From NCBI GenBank assembly GCA_903952205.1, contig CAJBEZ010000064.1, positions 32,001 through 96,000 of the forward strand: a stretch of 64,000 bases of DNA, written 5' to 3'. The number at the start of each line of letters is the position of its first letter. Within the stretch, counting starts at the first letter, position 1. The notes under the pieces were generated by a model, which did no database searches, was not told the DNA's origin, and worked only from the letters and a program-made list of their open reading frames with translations. A program made the position numbers and the translations under genes. Source of the DNA: an uncultured Desulfomonile sp. (GTDB taxonomy: Bacteria; Desulfobacterota; Desulfomonilia; Desulfomonilales; Desulfomonilaceae). Below are positions 1 to 6,748 of this stretch, in pieces.

Positions 1-415
1 AACCACCTCCTCGCAGGTGAATAAGAATCCGTTTGCTATTCTCGTCAGGGATCGACTTTGGCGTAACGATGTAGGTTTTGACGCCACCCTTTGTCTCGCT
101 CTCGATATCAACCGGAAACAGCTTTCGTAACTGATTGAAAACAGGCTCGTTCTGCTCGGATTTAATAGCTACAATCCGCCGCCATTCCTCAACCGTCTTC
201 GGAACAAGACGCAACGCGGGGCTTAAAGGGCGAGCGATCACCGCCTGCAATTCAGGACTGACGGTGCTAGGCACTGGGATTAATCTCGCCGGAACTTCGC
301 GGGAATTCGTGCCACTTTTCGGAGTGGCAGCGCCATTCTGTTGAGCCTGAGCCTCGATGGCTAAAGTCATCGCCACGAATAAAACGAGTATTCTGACGAT
401 TATGTTTCTTTTCAT
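1..415 (-). CDS. Alpha/beta hydrolase, N-terminal part (cut by left edge)
   Basis: Reading the minus strand from an ATG at 415 gives 138 open codons that run off the left edge. The start has a good ribosome site (AGAGG about 6 bases upstream). The first 25 residues form a Sec signal peptide (positive start, hydrophobic core, Ala-Gln-Ala cleavage region), so the product is exported. The last visible residues, ILIHLRGGG, resemble the oxyanion-hole motif HGGG of hormone-sensitive-lipase-type hydrolases, where the usual sequence is HLHGGG; here the first His is Arg. The spacer with Val-Ser-Pro-Glu-Leu and a Trp-Arg-Arg segment also fits that family. The catalytic Ser, Asp and His lie outside the window, so activity cannot be judged and the assignment rests on the motif and general layout only. 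Confidence 0.6.
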   Translation of the reverse strand, partial: MKRNIIVRILVLFVAMTLAIEAQAQQNGAATPKSGTNSREVPARLIPVPSTVSPELQAVIARPLSPALRLVPKTVEEWRRIVAIKSEQNEPVFNQLRKLFPVDIESETKGGVKTYIVTPKSIPDENSKRILIHLRGGG

Positions 416-745
416 GTTTACCTCTTAACACCGACTTTCCGGTTGATATGCCAATCCTTCAATATTCATGGTCTACACCATGTATATGAGTCTGCCAAAC
501 TAGTCTGTAGGAATCATACCACTAACTATTCAGCGTTGTTCCATTTCACCTCTTTTCAATTAAAAAAGCCTCTCCATTTCTCTAATTAAAAGTTTTGCAC
601 TAAGGCTGTAGAGCTTGATTAGCGTCAGGATTACTGGCGATTGTGTTCTTGGGACTCCTGTTTAGATTGGTTTTACTTAGCGGAGAAAATCTATTAGAGT
701 TACGGAACACGGCATATAGAGAGTCGTTTCAAAAAGGACAACAAA
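416..745. other. Intergenic region between divergent genes
   Basis: This 330-base stretch separates the exported hydrolase from the small-gene pair that starts at 746, so it should hold two outward promoters. I see one short perfect inverted repeat, CATGGT-CTAC-ACCATG at 467-482, close to the hydrolase start, which could be an operator. I see no convincing gene, RNA or mobile-element end. Confidence 0.4.
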
Positions 746-997
746 ATGAAACCTAAAATTAGAATCGAAGGTTTGTCAGGCAAAACCGCTATCGAATTTA
801 CAGTCAACGAAACCTCAATGATAAATTGCATTCGCACTATAGCCGCGGAATTTGGCTCGGTCTGGAATGAAAAAGCTGTGGACGTTTATATAAAAAGGAA
901 AAATTATACTGAACGGTACGACAGGATCGTCATTACTGTTGACCCAAGGGAACGGGCAATGGCTCAGAAAGTATGTGACGTCTTGCCGGAAAAATAG
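746..997 (+). CDS. Small unknown protein, 83 aa
   Basis: A short gene with ATG start and AAAGGA ribosome site 8 bases upstream. The protein is soluble, with mixed charge and no membrane segment, signal or cysteine pair motif. The pattern of alternating hydrophobic strands (IRIEG, AIEFTV, VDVYIKR, RIVITVD) followed by a C-terminal helix suggests a small alpha/beta fold. I do not recognise the family. The next gene begins 11 bases later with its own ribosome site, so the two are probably co-transcribed. The proteins differ sharply in charge: this one is slightly basic, the next very acidic. Confidence 0.6.
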   Translation: MKPKIRIEGLSGKTAIEFTVNETSMINCIRTIAAEFGSVWNEKAVDVYIKRKNYTERYDRIVITVDPRERAMAQKVCDVLPEK

Positions 998-1008
998 GGG
1001 GTTGCGGC

Positions 1009-1209
1009 ATGTTTGAGGAGTTTTACGCTTCAGAGGCGGACTCGGAAATCTATTCAGAGGATGACATGGACCGATTCAATGTATATCTGGAAGAACGTCT
1101 GTCAGGGATGAACCTGGACCCTGATACGGATTACGACCAAGTAGCCAGGGAAGCGAAATATCTGAGCGATATGTATCTGACATGCGATCCCGAAGAATGG
1201 CCGTTTTAG
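1009..1209 (+). CDS. Small acidic unknown protein, 66 aa
   Basis: ATG start preceded by a GGGGG stretch about 7 bases upstream. About a third of the residues are Asp or Glu, with aromatic residues scattered through the chain, and there is no signal or membrane segment. The composition would suit a small partner protein or inhibitor of the slightly basic neighbour encoded directly upstream, but nothing in the sequence proves this and no toxin or antitoxin family is recognised. The following 190 bases up to the convergent formate dehydrogenase gene hold no further gene. Confidence 0.55.
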   Translation: MFEEFYASEADSEIYSEDDMDRFNVYLEERLSGMNLDPDTDYDQVAREAKYLSDMYLTCDPEEWPF

Positions 1210-1397
1210 AGGAGACGAGAAAAACGTCTAGTTGGCTGGAATTATTAATAGCCTTGTCACACAGGTTGCTATAAGTAATTGTATAACTACTGCTTGTCTG
1301 TTTTGTGCCTTTTAAAATTGTTCTGATAATAAGTGAGGCTACAATCTAAATTACGGGGATGGCCCAAAATGACTTCAGTCAAAGTAAATTTCCGGAT

Positions 1398-3446
1398 TCA
1401 ATACTCCATGTCCGTGGACTTTTCAAGCCTGACTGCGCAGACCTTGTAATCCGGGGTCTTGGAAACAGGATCCAGAGAGGTGCCTAACAAGACGTTTGGG
1501 TTCGCTTTCATGAAGTGAAAATCCATGAAGATTGCGCCCTCAGGCACTATGTCGCCAGGTTCAACGGGGGTGGTAAGATCACCACGTCTGGACGTGATCT
1601 TAACTAGATCCCCTTCTTTTAAACCAAACCTTTTTGCGTCCAGATGGTTGATTTGGGCACGAGGTGTTGGAAATTCCCTATGAAGAGACGGACATCTCCC
1701 GGTCATGGTCCGAGTATGATAGTGAGCGTATCTTCGACCTGTCGTCAGCAAAAATGGAAAATCATCGTCAGGTAACTCTTCGGGAGGACGAAAGTCGATC
1801 ACGTGAAAGAGACCTCTTCCACGAGTAAATCTGCCCTCATGGAGAAATGGGGTCCCTTTGTGATCCGGCGATGGACATGGCCACTGAATCCCGCCGGCTT
1901 CGAGACGCTCATAGTTGATGCCAGCGAATACGGGGGACAGGCTGGTTATCTCATCGTAAATGGCTCCAGGCGATTCATAGTCCATTGAAACGCCGAGTCG
2001 AGTTCCCAATTCACAAATAACTTTCCAGTCCGGAATAGCGCCTTCAGGAGGTTCAACGGCCTTGCGCACACGCTGTACCTTCCTTTCCGTGTTCGTGAAT
2101 GTTCCGTCCTTTTCGGCCCAACAGGCCCCAGGAAGGACAACATGTGCGAGTTCAGCCGTCTCAGTCCTGAATATATCCTGTACCACAAGAAATTCGGCGG
2201 AAGTTAGGGCATGACGCACATGGTGAGTGTCCGGGTCGCTCATTACAGAATTTTCGCCAAATATAAACATTGCTTTGACTGAGCCATCCAGCAATCGGTC
2301 CATCATTTCCGGAATTGTATAACCCACCTTGCCCGATAATTTGGCATTCCATCCGCTCTCGAATTTTGTCCGAACAGTACCGTCGACAACTACCTGATAT
2401 CCGGGAAAAACGTTTGGCAATCCACCCATATCGCATGCGCCCTGAACATTATTCTGTCCTCGAAGCGGATTAACGCCCGTGGACCGCCTTCCGATCTGGC
2501 CGGTAAGCATGGCGAGGTTGCCCAACGATTTTACATTGTCTACACCATGAGAATGTTCCGTAATACCAAGCGTGTATAATATTGTAGAACGTTCCGAGGT
2601 CGCATAGATCCTGGCGACTTTTATCATGTCTTCTACAGAGACTCCGCAAATCTCAGAAGCTTTTTCCAATGGATATTTCGCGAGATGCTCTCTCAGTCCC
2701 TCAAATCCCTCCGTTCGTTCATCTATAAAGTGTTGATCATGCCAGTTGTTTGTGATGATGGCGCTCATAAGACCGTTGATAAACGCGACATCCGTGCCGA
2801 ATCTGATTTTAATGTGAATATCGGCTTGCAAGGTCAGTTGAATTTTTCTTGGGTCCACGACAATCAGCATTGCGCCTTTCAGTTTAGCGCGAAAAACCCT
2901 ATGGGAAACAAGTGGGTGGGCTTCGGTGGTATTTGAACCGATCAGAAATATACAGTCGGCGTCTTCGATCTCAGGTATTGAGTTAGTCATCGCTCCACTC
3001 CCGAAAGCAGCGGCAAGACCTGCCACTGTGGGAGCGTGTCAAAGGCGGGCGCAATGATCTATATTATTGGTCCCAAACCCTGCCCTGCAGAGTTTCTGCA
3101 TGAGATAATTTTCTTCGTTGGTGCAACGGGCTGAAGTCAGGAATGCGACGCTTTCGCCACCATGTTCTTTTCGAATTTCGTCAAGCTTCGATGCGGTATA
3201 ATCGAGCGCCTCATCCCAGGAAGCCTCTTTCAGAATGCCGTCGACGCGTATCAATGGTTTGGTCAGTCTTTCGCTACTGTGAACGAATTCGTGCGCATTC
3301 CAACCCTTGATACAAAGTTTGCCTTGATTCATGGGGCTGTTTTTTGATGGAATCGTTCCGATAAGCTTCCCGTTCGCGACTTCAAGCATCATTTCGCAGC
3401 CACACCCACAGTAGGGACATGTTGTCCTGACAAATCTGTAATCCAT
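1398..3446 (-). CDS. fdhA: Formate dehydrogenase catalytic subunit, selenocysteine type, no signal peptide
   Basis: Two open stretches in the same frame are joined by one TGA at 3039-3041. Read as selenocysteine this gives 682 residues with Sec136 in the context ARL-Sec-HAPTVAGL, the active-site block of the formate dehydrogenase branch of the Mo/W-bis-PGD oxidoreductases. Cys10, Cys13, Cys17 and Cys45 (CPYCGCGC and LCIKG) are the expected [4Fe-4S] ligands. The C-terminal third carries the cofactor-binding domain (LLTTGRRYAHYHTRTMTGR and following). There is no TAT or Sec signal, so the enzyme should act in the cytoplasm, like FdhF or NAD/hydrogenase-linked FDHs. No small subunit lies beside it; the only beta subunit in the window belongs to the second FDH. 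ATG start at 3446 follows GGTGA. It is transcribed away from a perfect 8-bp inverted repeat at 3520-3541. Confidence 0.93.
3006..3041 (-). promoter_or_regulatory. Sec codon and bacterial SECIS hairpin in fdhA
   Basis: The TGA at 3041-3039 is followed on the minus strand by a 6-bp hairpin: GTGGCA (3026-3021) pairs with TGCCGC (3015-3010) around the loop GGTCT. The loop sequence and its distance from the TGA (18 bases) match my memory of the Escherichia coli fdhF SECIS element, which recruits SelB to insert selenocysteine. This explains why the frame is interrupted and argues against a nonsense mutation. Confidence 0.85.
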
Positions 3447-3519
3447 GCGGTCACCAGATAAAATCGGATTTATTGTTCCAAGTTTTTAAGAATTCAAGAG
3501 AAATTGAAATAATTAACAG

Positions 3520-3541
3520 GTTATGTCCACAATGACATAAC
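3520..3541. promoter_or_regulatory. Putative operator, perfect inverted repeat
   Basis: GTTATGTC (3520-3527), six bases, then GACATAAC (3534-3541): a perfect 8-bp inverted repeat 74 bases upstream of fdhA. Close copies lie upstream of the tungstate-binding gene (5267-5286) and the periplasmic FDH operon (9920-9940). It could also act on the divergent leader and molbindin gene. Likely binder is a Mo/W-responsive regulator such as the ModE homologue in this window; that link is inference. Confidence 0.65.
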
Positions 3542-3663
3542 ATCGGTCTGGTGTCAAGCCCAGATCAATTATGCGGAAGATCAGCGCAGATTTTAAAGCC
3601 CATAGCGTGACTTGTGGCCATTCTGAAAAAGTGAACTGAATGAACAGCCTTTGTTCCAAAGCC

Positions 3664-3776
3664 TGTAGCATTGGCAGTTACCCGGACCGGCAATAACTGT
3701 CTTTAAGGCTGGGTGGAGCTTTTCGGACAGAGCGCCATGGTTTGGCGACGGTTGCTTGGAAGTCTTCGATGCTATA
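3664..3776 (+). ncRNA. Folded leader RNA upstream of molbindin, candidate Moco/Tuco-type riboswitch
   Basis: By eye the leader folds into a closed multi-stem domain. Closing helix: 3664-3671 with 3769-3776 (8 bp, one G-U). Inside: 3675-3680 CAGTTA with 3694-3699 TAACTG, capped by CCG/CGG; 3705-3710 AAGGCT with 3717-3722; 3733-3737 CGCCA with 3743-3747 TGGCG. It ends about 100 bases before the molbindin start. Molybdenum-cofactor (Moco) RNAs are known to precede Mo/W metabolism genes, so the context fits, but I could not align it to the Moco consensus from memory. It may be a different class or an ordinary structured leader. Confidence 0.4.
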
Positions 3777-3874
3777 AATTAAAATAGGTTAGTGTGGAAT
3801 TTGCGTCGGGTTTGGATTGGTTTTTACTCATATGCATTTTCCAACGGACATTTATCAAAAAAGGGGAAAAACTC

Positions 3875-4084
3875 ATGAAGCTCAGCACCAGAAACATTTT
3901 CAAAGGAAAAGTAACACAATTACAGGAAGGCATGGTGGCAGCTAAAGTTAAGGTGGATATAGGCGGAGGTAATACGGTTACCTCCACAATAACGGTAGAG
4001 GCAGTAAAGGAGCTGGGGATAAAGGTCGGAGACGAGGTCAGCGTCCTAATCAAGGCGAGCAGCGTTATGTTGGGTAAAGAATGA
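3875..4084 (+). CDS. mop: Molbindin (Mop/TOBE-domain molybdate- or tungstate-binding protein)
   Basis: A 69-residue protein starting at the ATG at 3875 with AAGGGG 8 bases upstream; an upstream in-frame ATG would add an unrelated hydrophobic stretch and lacks a ribosome site. The sequence is a single TOBE/Mop domain: the N-terminal STRNIFKGKV block, the central VDIGGGNTVTSTIT strand pair and the C-terminal LGIKVGDEVSVLIKASSVML block. Molbindins form hexamers that hold molybdate or tungstate in the cytoplasm and buffer the metal supply. The ModE homologue in this window lacks its own metal-binding TOBE domains, so this protein could supply metal sensing or storage in trans (inference). Confidence 0.88.
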   Translation: MKLSTRNIFKGKVTQLQEGMVAAKVKVDIGGGNTVTSTITVEAVKELGIKVGDEVSVLIKASSVMLGKE

Positions 4085-4120
4085 ATCTTGCTCCAAATCA
4101 CAAGAGATCTATTGAAACGG

Positions 4121-4150
4121 ACCAAAAAATGAATGGGCAGCAAGCTGCCC
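4121..4150 (-). terminator. Terminator of the tungstate-binding gene
   Basis: On the minus strand GGGCAGC and GCTGCCC (4150-4135) form a 7-bp GC-rich stem with a two-base spacer, followed by ATTCATTTTTT. It lies 26 bases beyond the stop of wtpA and also sits between two convergent genes. Confidence 0.6.
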
Positions 4151-4175
4151 GGCGTTAACGACTGAGTCCGAGTCC

Positions 4176-5165
4176 TCATTTGCGATCTTTGACAATCACC
4201 AAGCTACTTAGCGCAGAAGGGAGTTTTTGTTTCATTTCGTCAGTGGGAACCCAACAGGGTATGAATGGGGGCTGGCCACTCTCTTCAAGGATTTTGAGTC
4301 CGCCTTCGGGACTCATCATATATTCCAGAAACGATATGGCAAGATCCGGATTCGGGGCACTTTTCACTATGGTGAGTCCGTATGTGATAGAGGACCCAAT
4401 CCGGGTAATTTTTGTTCCGGGTTTGTCTCCAGTCACCTCAACCTTGGCTTGCTTGTAATAATCATCTAAACGATAGTCACCAAGATTTATTTCGTTGGGA
4501 AGTTTGATATATTTAAGCTTATTTTGAACAGCCACTGAAAGGTATTCCCAAGCGAAATCCATTTTCCCTGTCTGCAACAGTGAGATTAATTCTACTGATT
4601 TGGGAGAGACATTCTCCGCCGGGCAGTTGTCCATGAGCTTCTTGTATAATCCGGGCTTTTTATAGTAAGCCTCAGCCAATTGGAGCGCCATTAGAGCCCG
4701 GTATCCACAAGGGTCGAGGTTTTCATCCGTGTGTCCCCACAAAACGCCTTTACGTTCCAGTATTTCGTACCAGTTGTTTTCGTTCACGACGTCCGCGAAC
4801 TTGCTCTTTTCAGTGTAGCAGAGAACTAGTTGATTGGACGCGAATCTCACATTCCAAGAGGCTTCTTTAGGAATTAAGGTTTTATCAATCACTGCATAAT
4901 CCGCTGATGCCATTATATCGGCAGGTTTTCCCACTTCTGAAATCATGCGGGCCAGTTTCGTGCTACCTCCTGCCTCCCGTTGAATGTCAACCCCGGGATT
5001 TTTACTCTCAAATTCCTTCTCCATTTTTGCAAACGGCACGGCTAGGCTACCGGCATGGAAGATAATCAGCTTGCCGGTCGGCCCAGCGATTGCAAGGCTC
5101 GACAAAAAAATAACAAAAAGTACGAACAACGAACAGACACAAAAAAGCGAACGACTACGATTCAT
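4176..5165 (-). CDS. wtpA: Tungstate/molybdate ABC transporter substrate-binding protein
   Basis: A 329-residue protein from the ATG at 5165, chosen because AAGGAG lies 6 bases upstream; the longer frame start has no ribosome site. Residues 1-27 are a signal peptide ending at Ala-Ile-Ala. The mature part begins [14 protein letters not shown], followed by the [10 protein letters not shown] block and the [13 protein letters not shown] block typical of the archaeal-type WtpA/ModA family that binds tungstate or molybdate outside the cytoplasmic membrane. No permease or ATPase gene is adjacent, so it must work with a transporter encoded elsewhere or act as an orphan binder. A copy of the shared operator lies about 100 bases upstream. 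ModA-type molybdate preference cannot be excluded by reading alone. Confidence 0.88.
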   Translation of the reverse strand: MNRSRSLFCVCSLFVLFVIFLSSLAIAGPTGKLIIFHAGSLAVPFAKMEKEFESKNPGVDIQREAGGSTKLARMISEVGKPADIMASADYAVIDKTLIPKEASWNVRFASNQLVLCYTEKSKFADVVNENNWYEILERKGVLWGHTDENLDPCGYRALMALQLAEAYYKKPGLYKKLMDNCPAENVSPKSVELISLLQTGKMDFAWEYLSVAVQNKLKYIKLPNEINLGDYRLDDYYKQAKVEVTGDKPGTKITRIGSSITYGLTIVKSAPNPDLAISFLEYMMSPEGGLKILEESGQPPFIPCWVPTDEMKQKLPSALSSLVIVKDRK

Positions 5166-5580
5166 AACATATCTCCTTTCCAGGTTTTTTCCAGGTTCCC
5201 TGTTGCATGGATAAATCGGCAATGTGTAATTTGGGTAGGATTACTACCGTCTTGTATCTTTAGGGCTTATGTCTGATATGGCATAATTAGTGGAGCCTGT
5301 CAATCTGGTGATGGAAGTGTGTCATGTTCTGTAGAGTGACTGACAGCAACTATTTGCGGGATTTCAATGGCAAAGTAATACTTCAGCTCTAGTTCTTTTG
5401 GGGAAACGCTTTGGGTGATACGAATGGTCTGCTTTGCCTAAGCGGTTGAGTCTTTAAAAGTATGGTTGTAGCCCGTTGAAATCAAAGAATTTCGCGAAGA
5501 TGTTGTTGGTCTGATGATGACAATCACACGGCTTCGGACTTTACAAATTCTGTTTATATAAACAAACCAGCTAATTAGAA
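5166..5580. other. Intergenic region upstream of wtpA
   Basis: This 415-base gap lies between wtpA and the ModE-type regulator, both on the minus strand. It holds the operator copy at 5267-5286. I find no open frame with family resemblance and no strong hairpin in the remainder; the wtpA promoter must lie here. Confidence 0.4.
5267..5286. promoter_or_regulatory. Putative operator upstream of wtpA
   Basis: TTATGTC (5267-5273), six bases, GGCATAA (5280-5286). It differs by one base from the perfect TTATGTC-N6-GACATAA site upstream of fdhA and has identical spacing. It sits 102 bases upstream of the wtpA start. Confidence 0.55.
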
Positions 5581-5949
5581 TTACTGATCTTCATTGATTT
5601 GAGGTTTATTGGACAAGGAATCCTGATTTCCAAAGAGTTGATGGAATTTGCTTTTGGCTGAACGGGAACAGGTCCTGAACAACCGCATGTAGTTCGAGAG
5701 AAGTGTTTCACCGTCTTCAGTGAGTGTGGACCCTGTATGTCCGGTTTTCACGAGTTTGAATCCGCACTGTTTTTCAGTTTCCCGAAGTTTTGCCCATACG
5801 TTTCTGTAGGGCTGTTTCAACTCGCGAGCCGCAGCGCTGATCGAACCCGTTCTGCGAATGGCCATAAGGATCTTAACTCTCCCAAGCCCAATAACAGTCT
5901 TGCCTTCGTCATTCTCCAGCCAGATTTTGTAGCGAAGCCTCAAATCCAT
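5581..5949 (-). CDS. modE: ModE-type regulator consisting of the HTH domain only
   Basis: A 122-residue protein starting at the ATG at 5949 (GGAG just upstream); a longer frame start at 6033 lies inside the terminator hairpin and lacks a ribosome site. The core VKILMAIRRTGSISAAARELKQPYRNVWAKLRE is the winged helix of the ModE N-terminal domain (LysR-like helix-turn-helix), and the LTEDGETLLSNY segment is the wing and dimer helix. The C-terminal TOBE domains that bind molybdate in E. coli ModE are absent, so the metal signal must come from elsewhere, perhaps the separate molbindin, or the protein responds to something else. It is the best candidate in the window for the protein that binds the shared operator. 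It lies downstream of the fdhB terminator in the same orientation. Confidence 0.82.
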   Translation of the reverse strand: MDLRLRYKIWLENDEGKTVIGLGRVKILMAIRRTGSISAAARELKQPYRNVWAKLRETEKQCGFKLVKTGHTGSTLTEDGETLLSNYMRLFRTCSRSAKSKFHQLFGNQDSLSNKPQINEDQ

Positions 5950-6030
5950 TCGGCTCCAATCGGAAATAGTAGAAGTCGTGTTCAAAGACCAGATCGTGAA
6001 CCTTGACGGCTGATCGTAATTCAAATCAAA

Positions 6031-6069
6031 CAAAGAGAGTCGCCCTTAGCCTTGCGGGTAGGGCGACTC
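6031..6069 (-). terminator. Terminator after fdhB
   Basis: GAGTCGCCCT (6037-6046) and AGGGCGACTC (6060-6069) form a perfect 10-bp stem. On the minus strand the stem is followed by TCTTTG and a T-rich run. It sits 19 bases beyond the fdhB stop, separating the FDH operon from the ModE-type gene. Confidence 0.75.
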
Positions 6070-6087
6070 AATAATCAAAAAGACAAA

Positions 6088-6735
6088 TTACTTGCCGGCG
6101 GCAAATTCCCAATACTTCTTGGGATCGTCTTTCACGACGAAGATCACTCTTACATCATCGGCATTCAGGGCCGCAGCTTTTGGATAAGTTTTCTTAAGTT
6201 CATCGGCCCTTTTTTTGGCCATGTCTACAATTTTATCACGTTCCCCGAAAACCATAGCGCTGGTTGGGCAGGCTTTCACACATGCGGGGATCTGATTGTT
6301 GGTGATTCTGTCAAAACACATGGCGCATTTTGACAAGACCTTGGTTTTTGGGTTTTGCCTTGGAATGTTGTATGGGCATCCTTCCAGCGTTGCCCTGAAG
6401 TCCAGATCCTTTGTTTTTGGGGTGAACAGGACAGCCCCTGTTTTCTCGTCCTGGACAATCTCGCCGTTTTCGGCCGCCGCCATGCAGCCTGGAGCCAGGC
6501 AGTGCCTGCATTGATCGGAAAAAAAGTTCCAGTAAACTTTATCATCCCCCAATGTTCCATCTGCGAATCGGACCAGCTTCCAGGTATCAGCCGAGAGATC
6601 TTGGGGGTTTTGGTAACTACCCCAGTTCTTTGTTTCCGTAGCCGGCAACTCATTCCACTGCTTGCACGCTATCTGACAACCTCTGCACGCTGTGCATCTG
6701 GAGGTGTCTACGAGTATCGAGAATCCGTTGGACAT
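6088..6735 (-). CDS. fdhB: Formate dehydrogenase iron-sulfur (beta) subunit, soluble type
   Basis: A 215-residue electron-transfer subunit of the four-cluster ferredoxin type. The first cluster motif is Cys14-x2-Cys17-x2-Cys20-x3-Cys24; further ligands are in CRHCLAPGC and in the CAMCFDR and CVKACPTSAM blocks, together giving sites for four [4Fe-4S] clusters. Unlike the E. coli FdnH/FdoH subunits (about 290-300 residues), it has no C-terminal membrane helix. This matches the soluble two-subunit periplasmic FdhAB enzymes of Desulfovibrio, which pass electrons to cytochrome c3. It has no signal of its own and is presumably carried out with the TAT-targeted large subunit. It starts 13 bases after that gene; no gamma (cytochrome b) subunit follows. 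Confidence 0.92.
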   Translation of the reverse strand: MSNGFSILVDTSRCTACRGCQIACKQWNELPATETKNWGSYQNPQDLSADTWKLVRFADGTLGDDKVYWNFFSDQCRHCLAPGCMAAAENGEIVQDEKTGAVLFTPKTKDLDFRATLEGCPYNIPRQNPKTKVLSKCAMCFDRITNNQIPACVKACPTSAMVFGERDKIVDMAKKRADELKKTYPKAAALNADDVRVIFVVKDDPKKYWEFAAGK

Positions 6736-6748
6736 TGCTTACACCCCC

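Noticed and set aside
1398-3446. Two separate FDH fragments as a broken gene
   Set aside because: The interrupting TGA is at the known Sec position and is followed by a SECIS-type hairpin; frames on both sides are the same and both match the family.
5166-5580. Sigma-54 promoter (TGGCA near 5279)
   Set aside because: The match to GG-N10-GC is poor and it reads away from wtpA.
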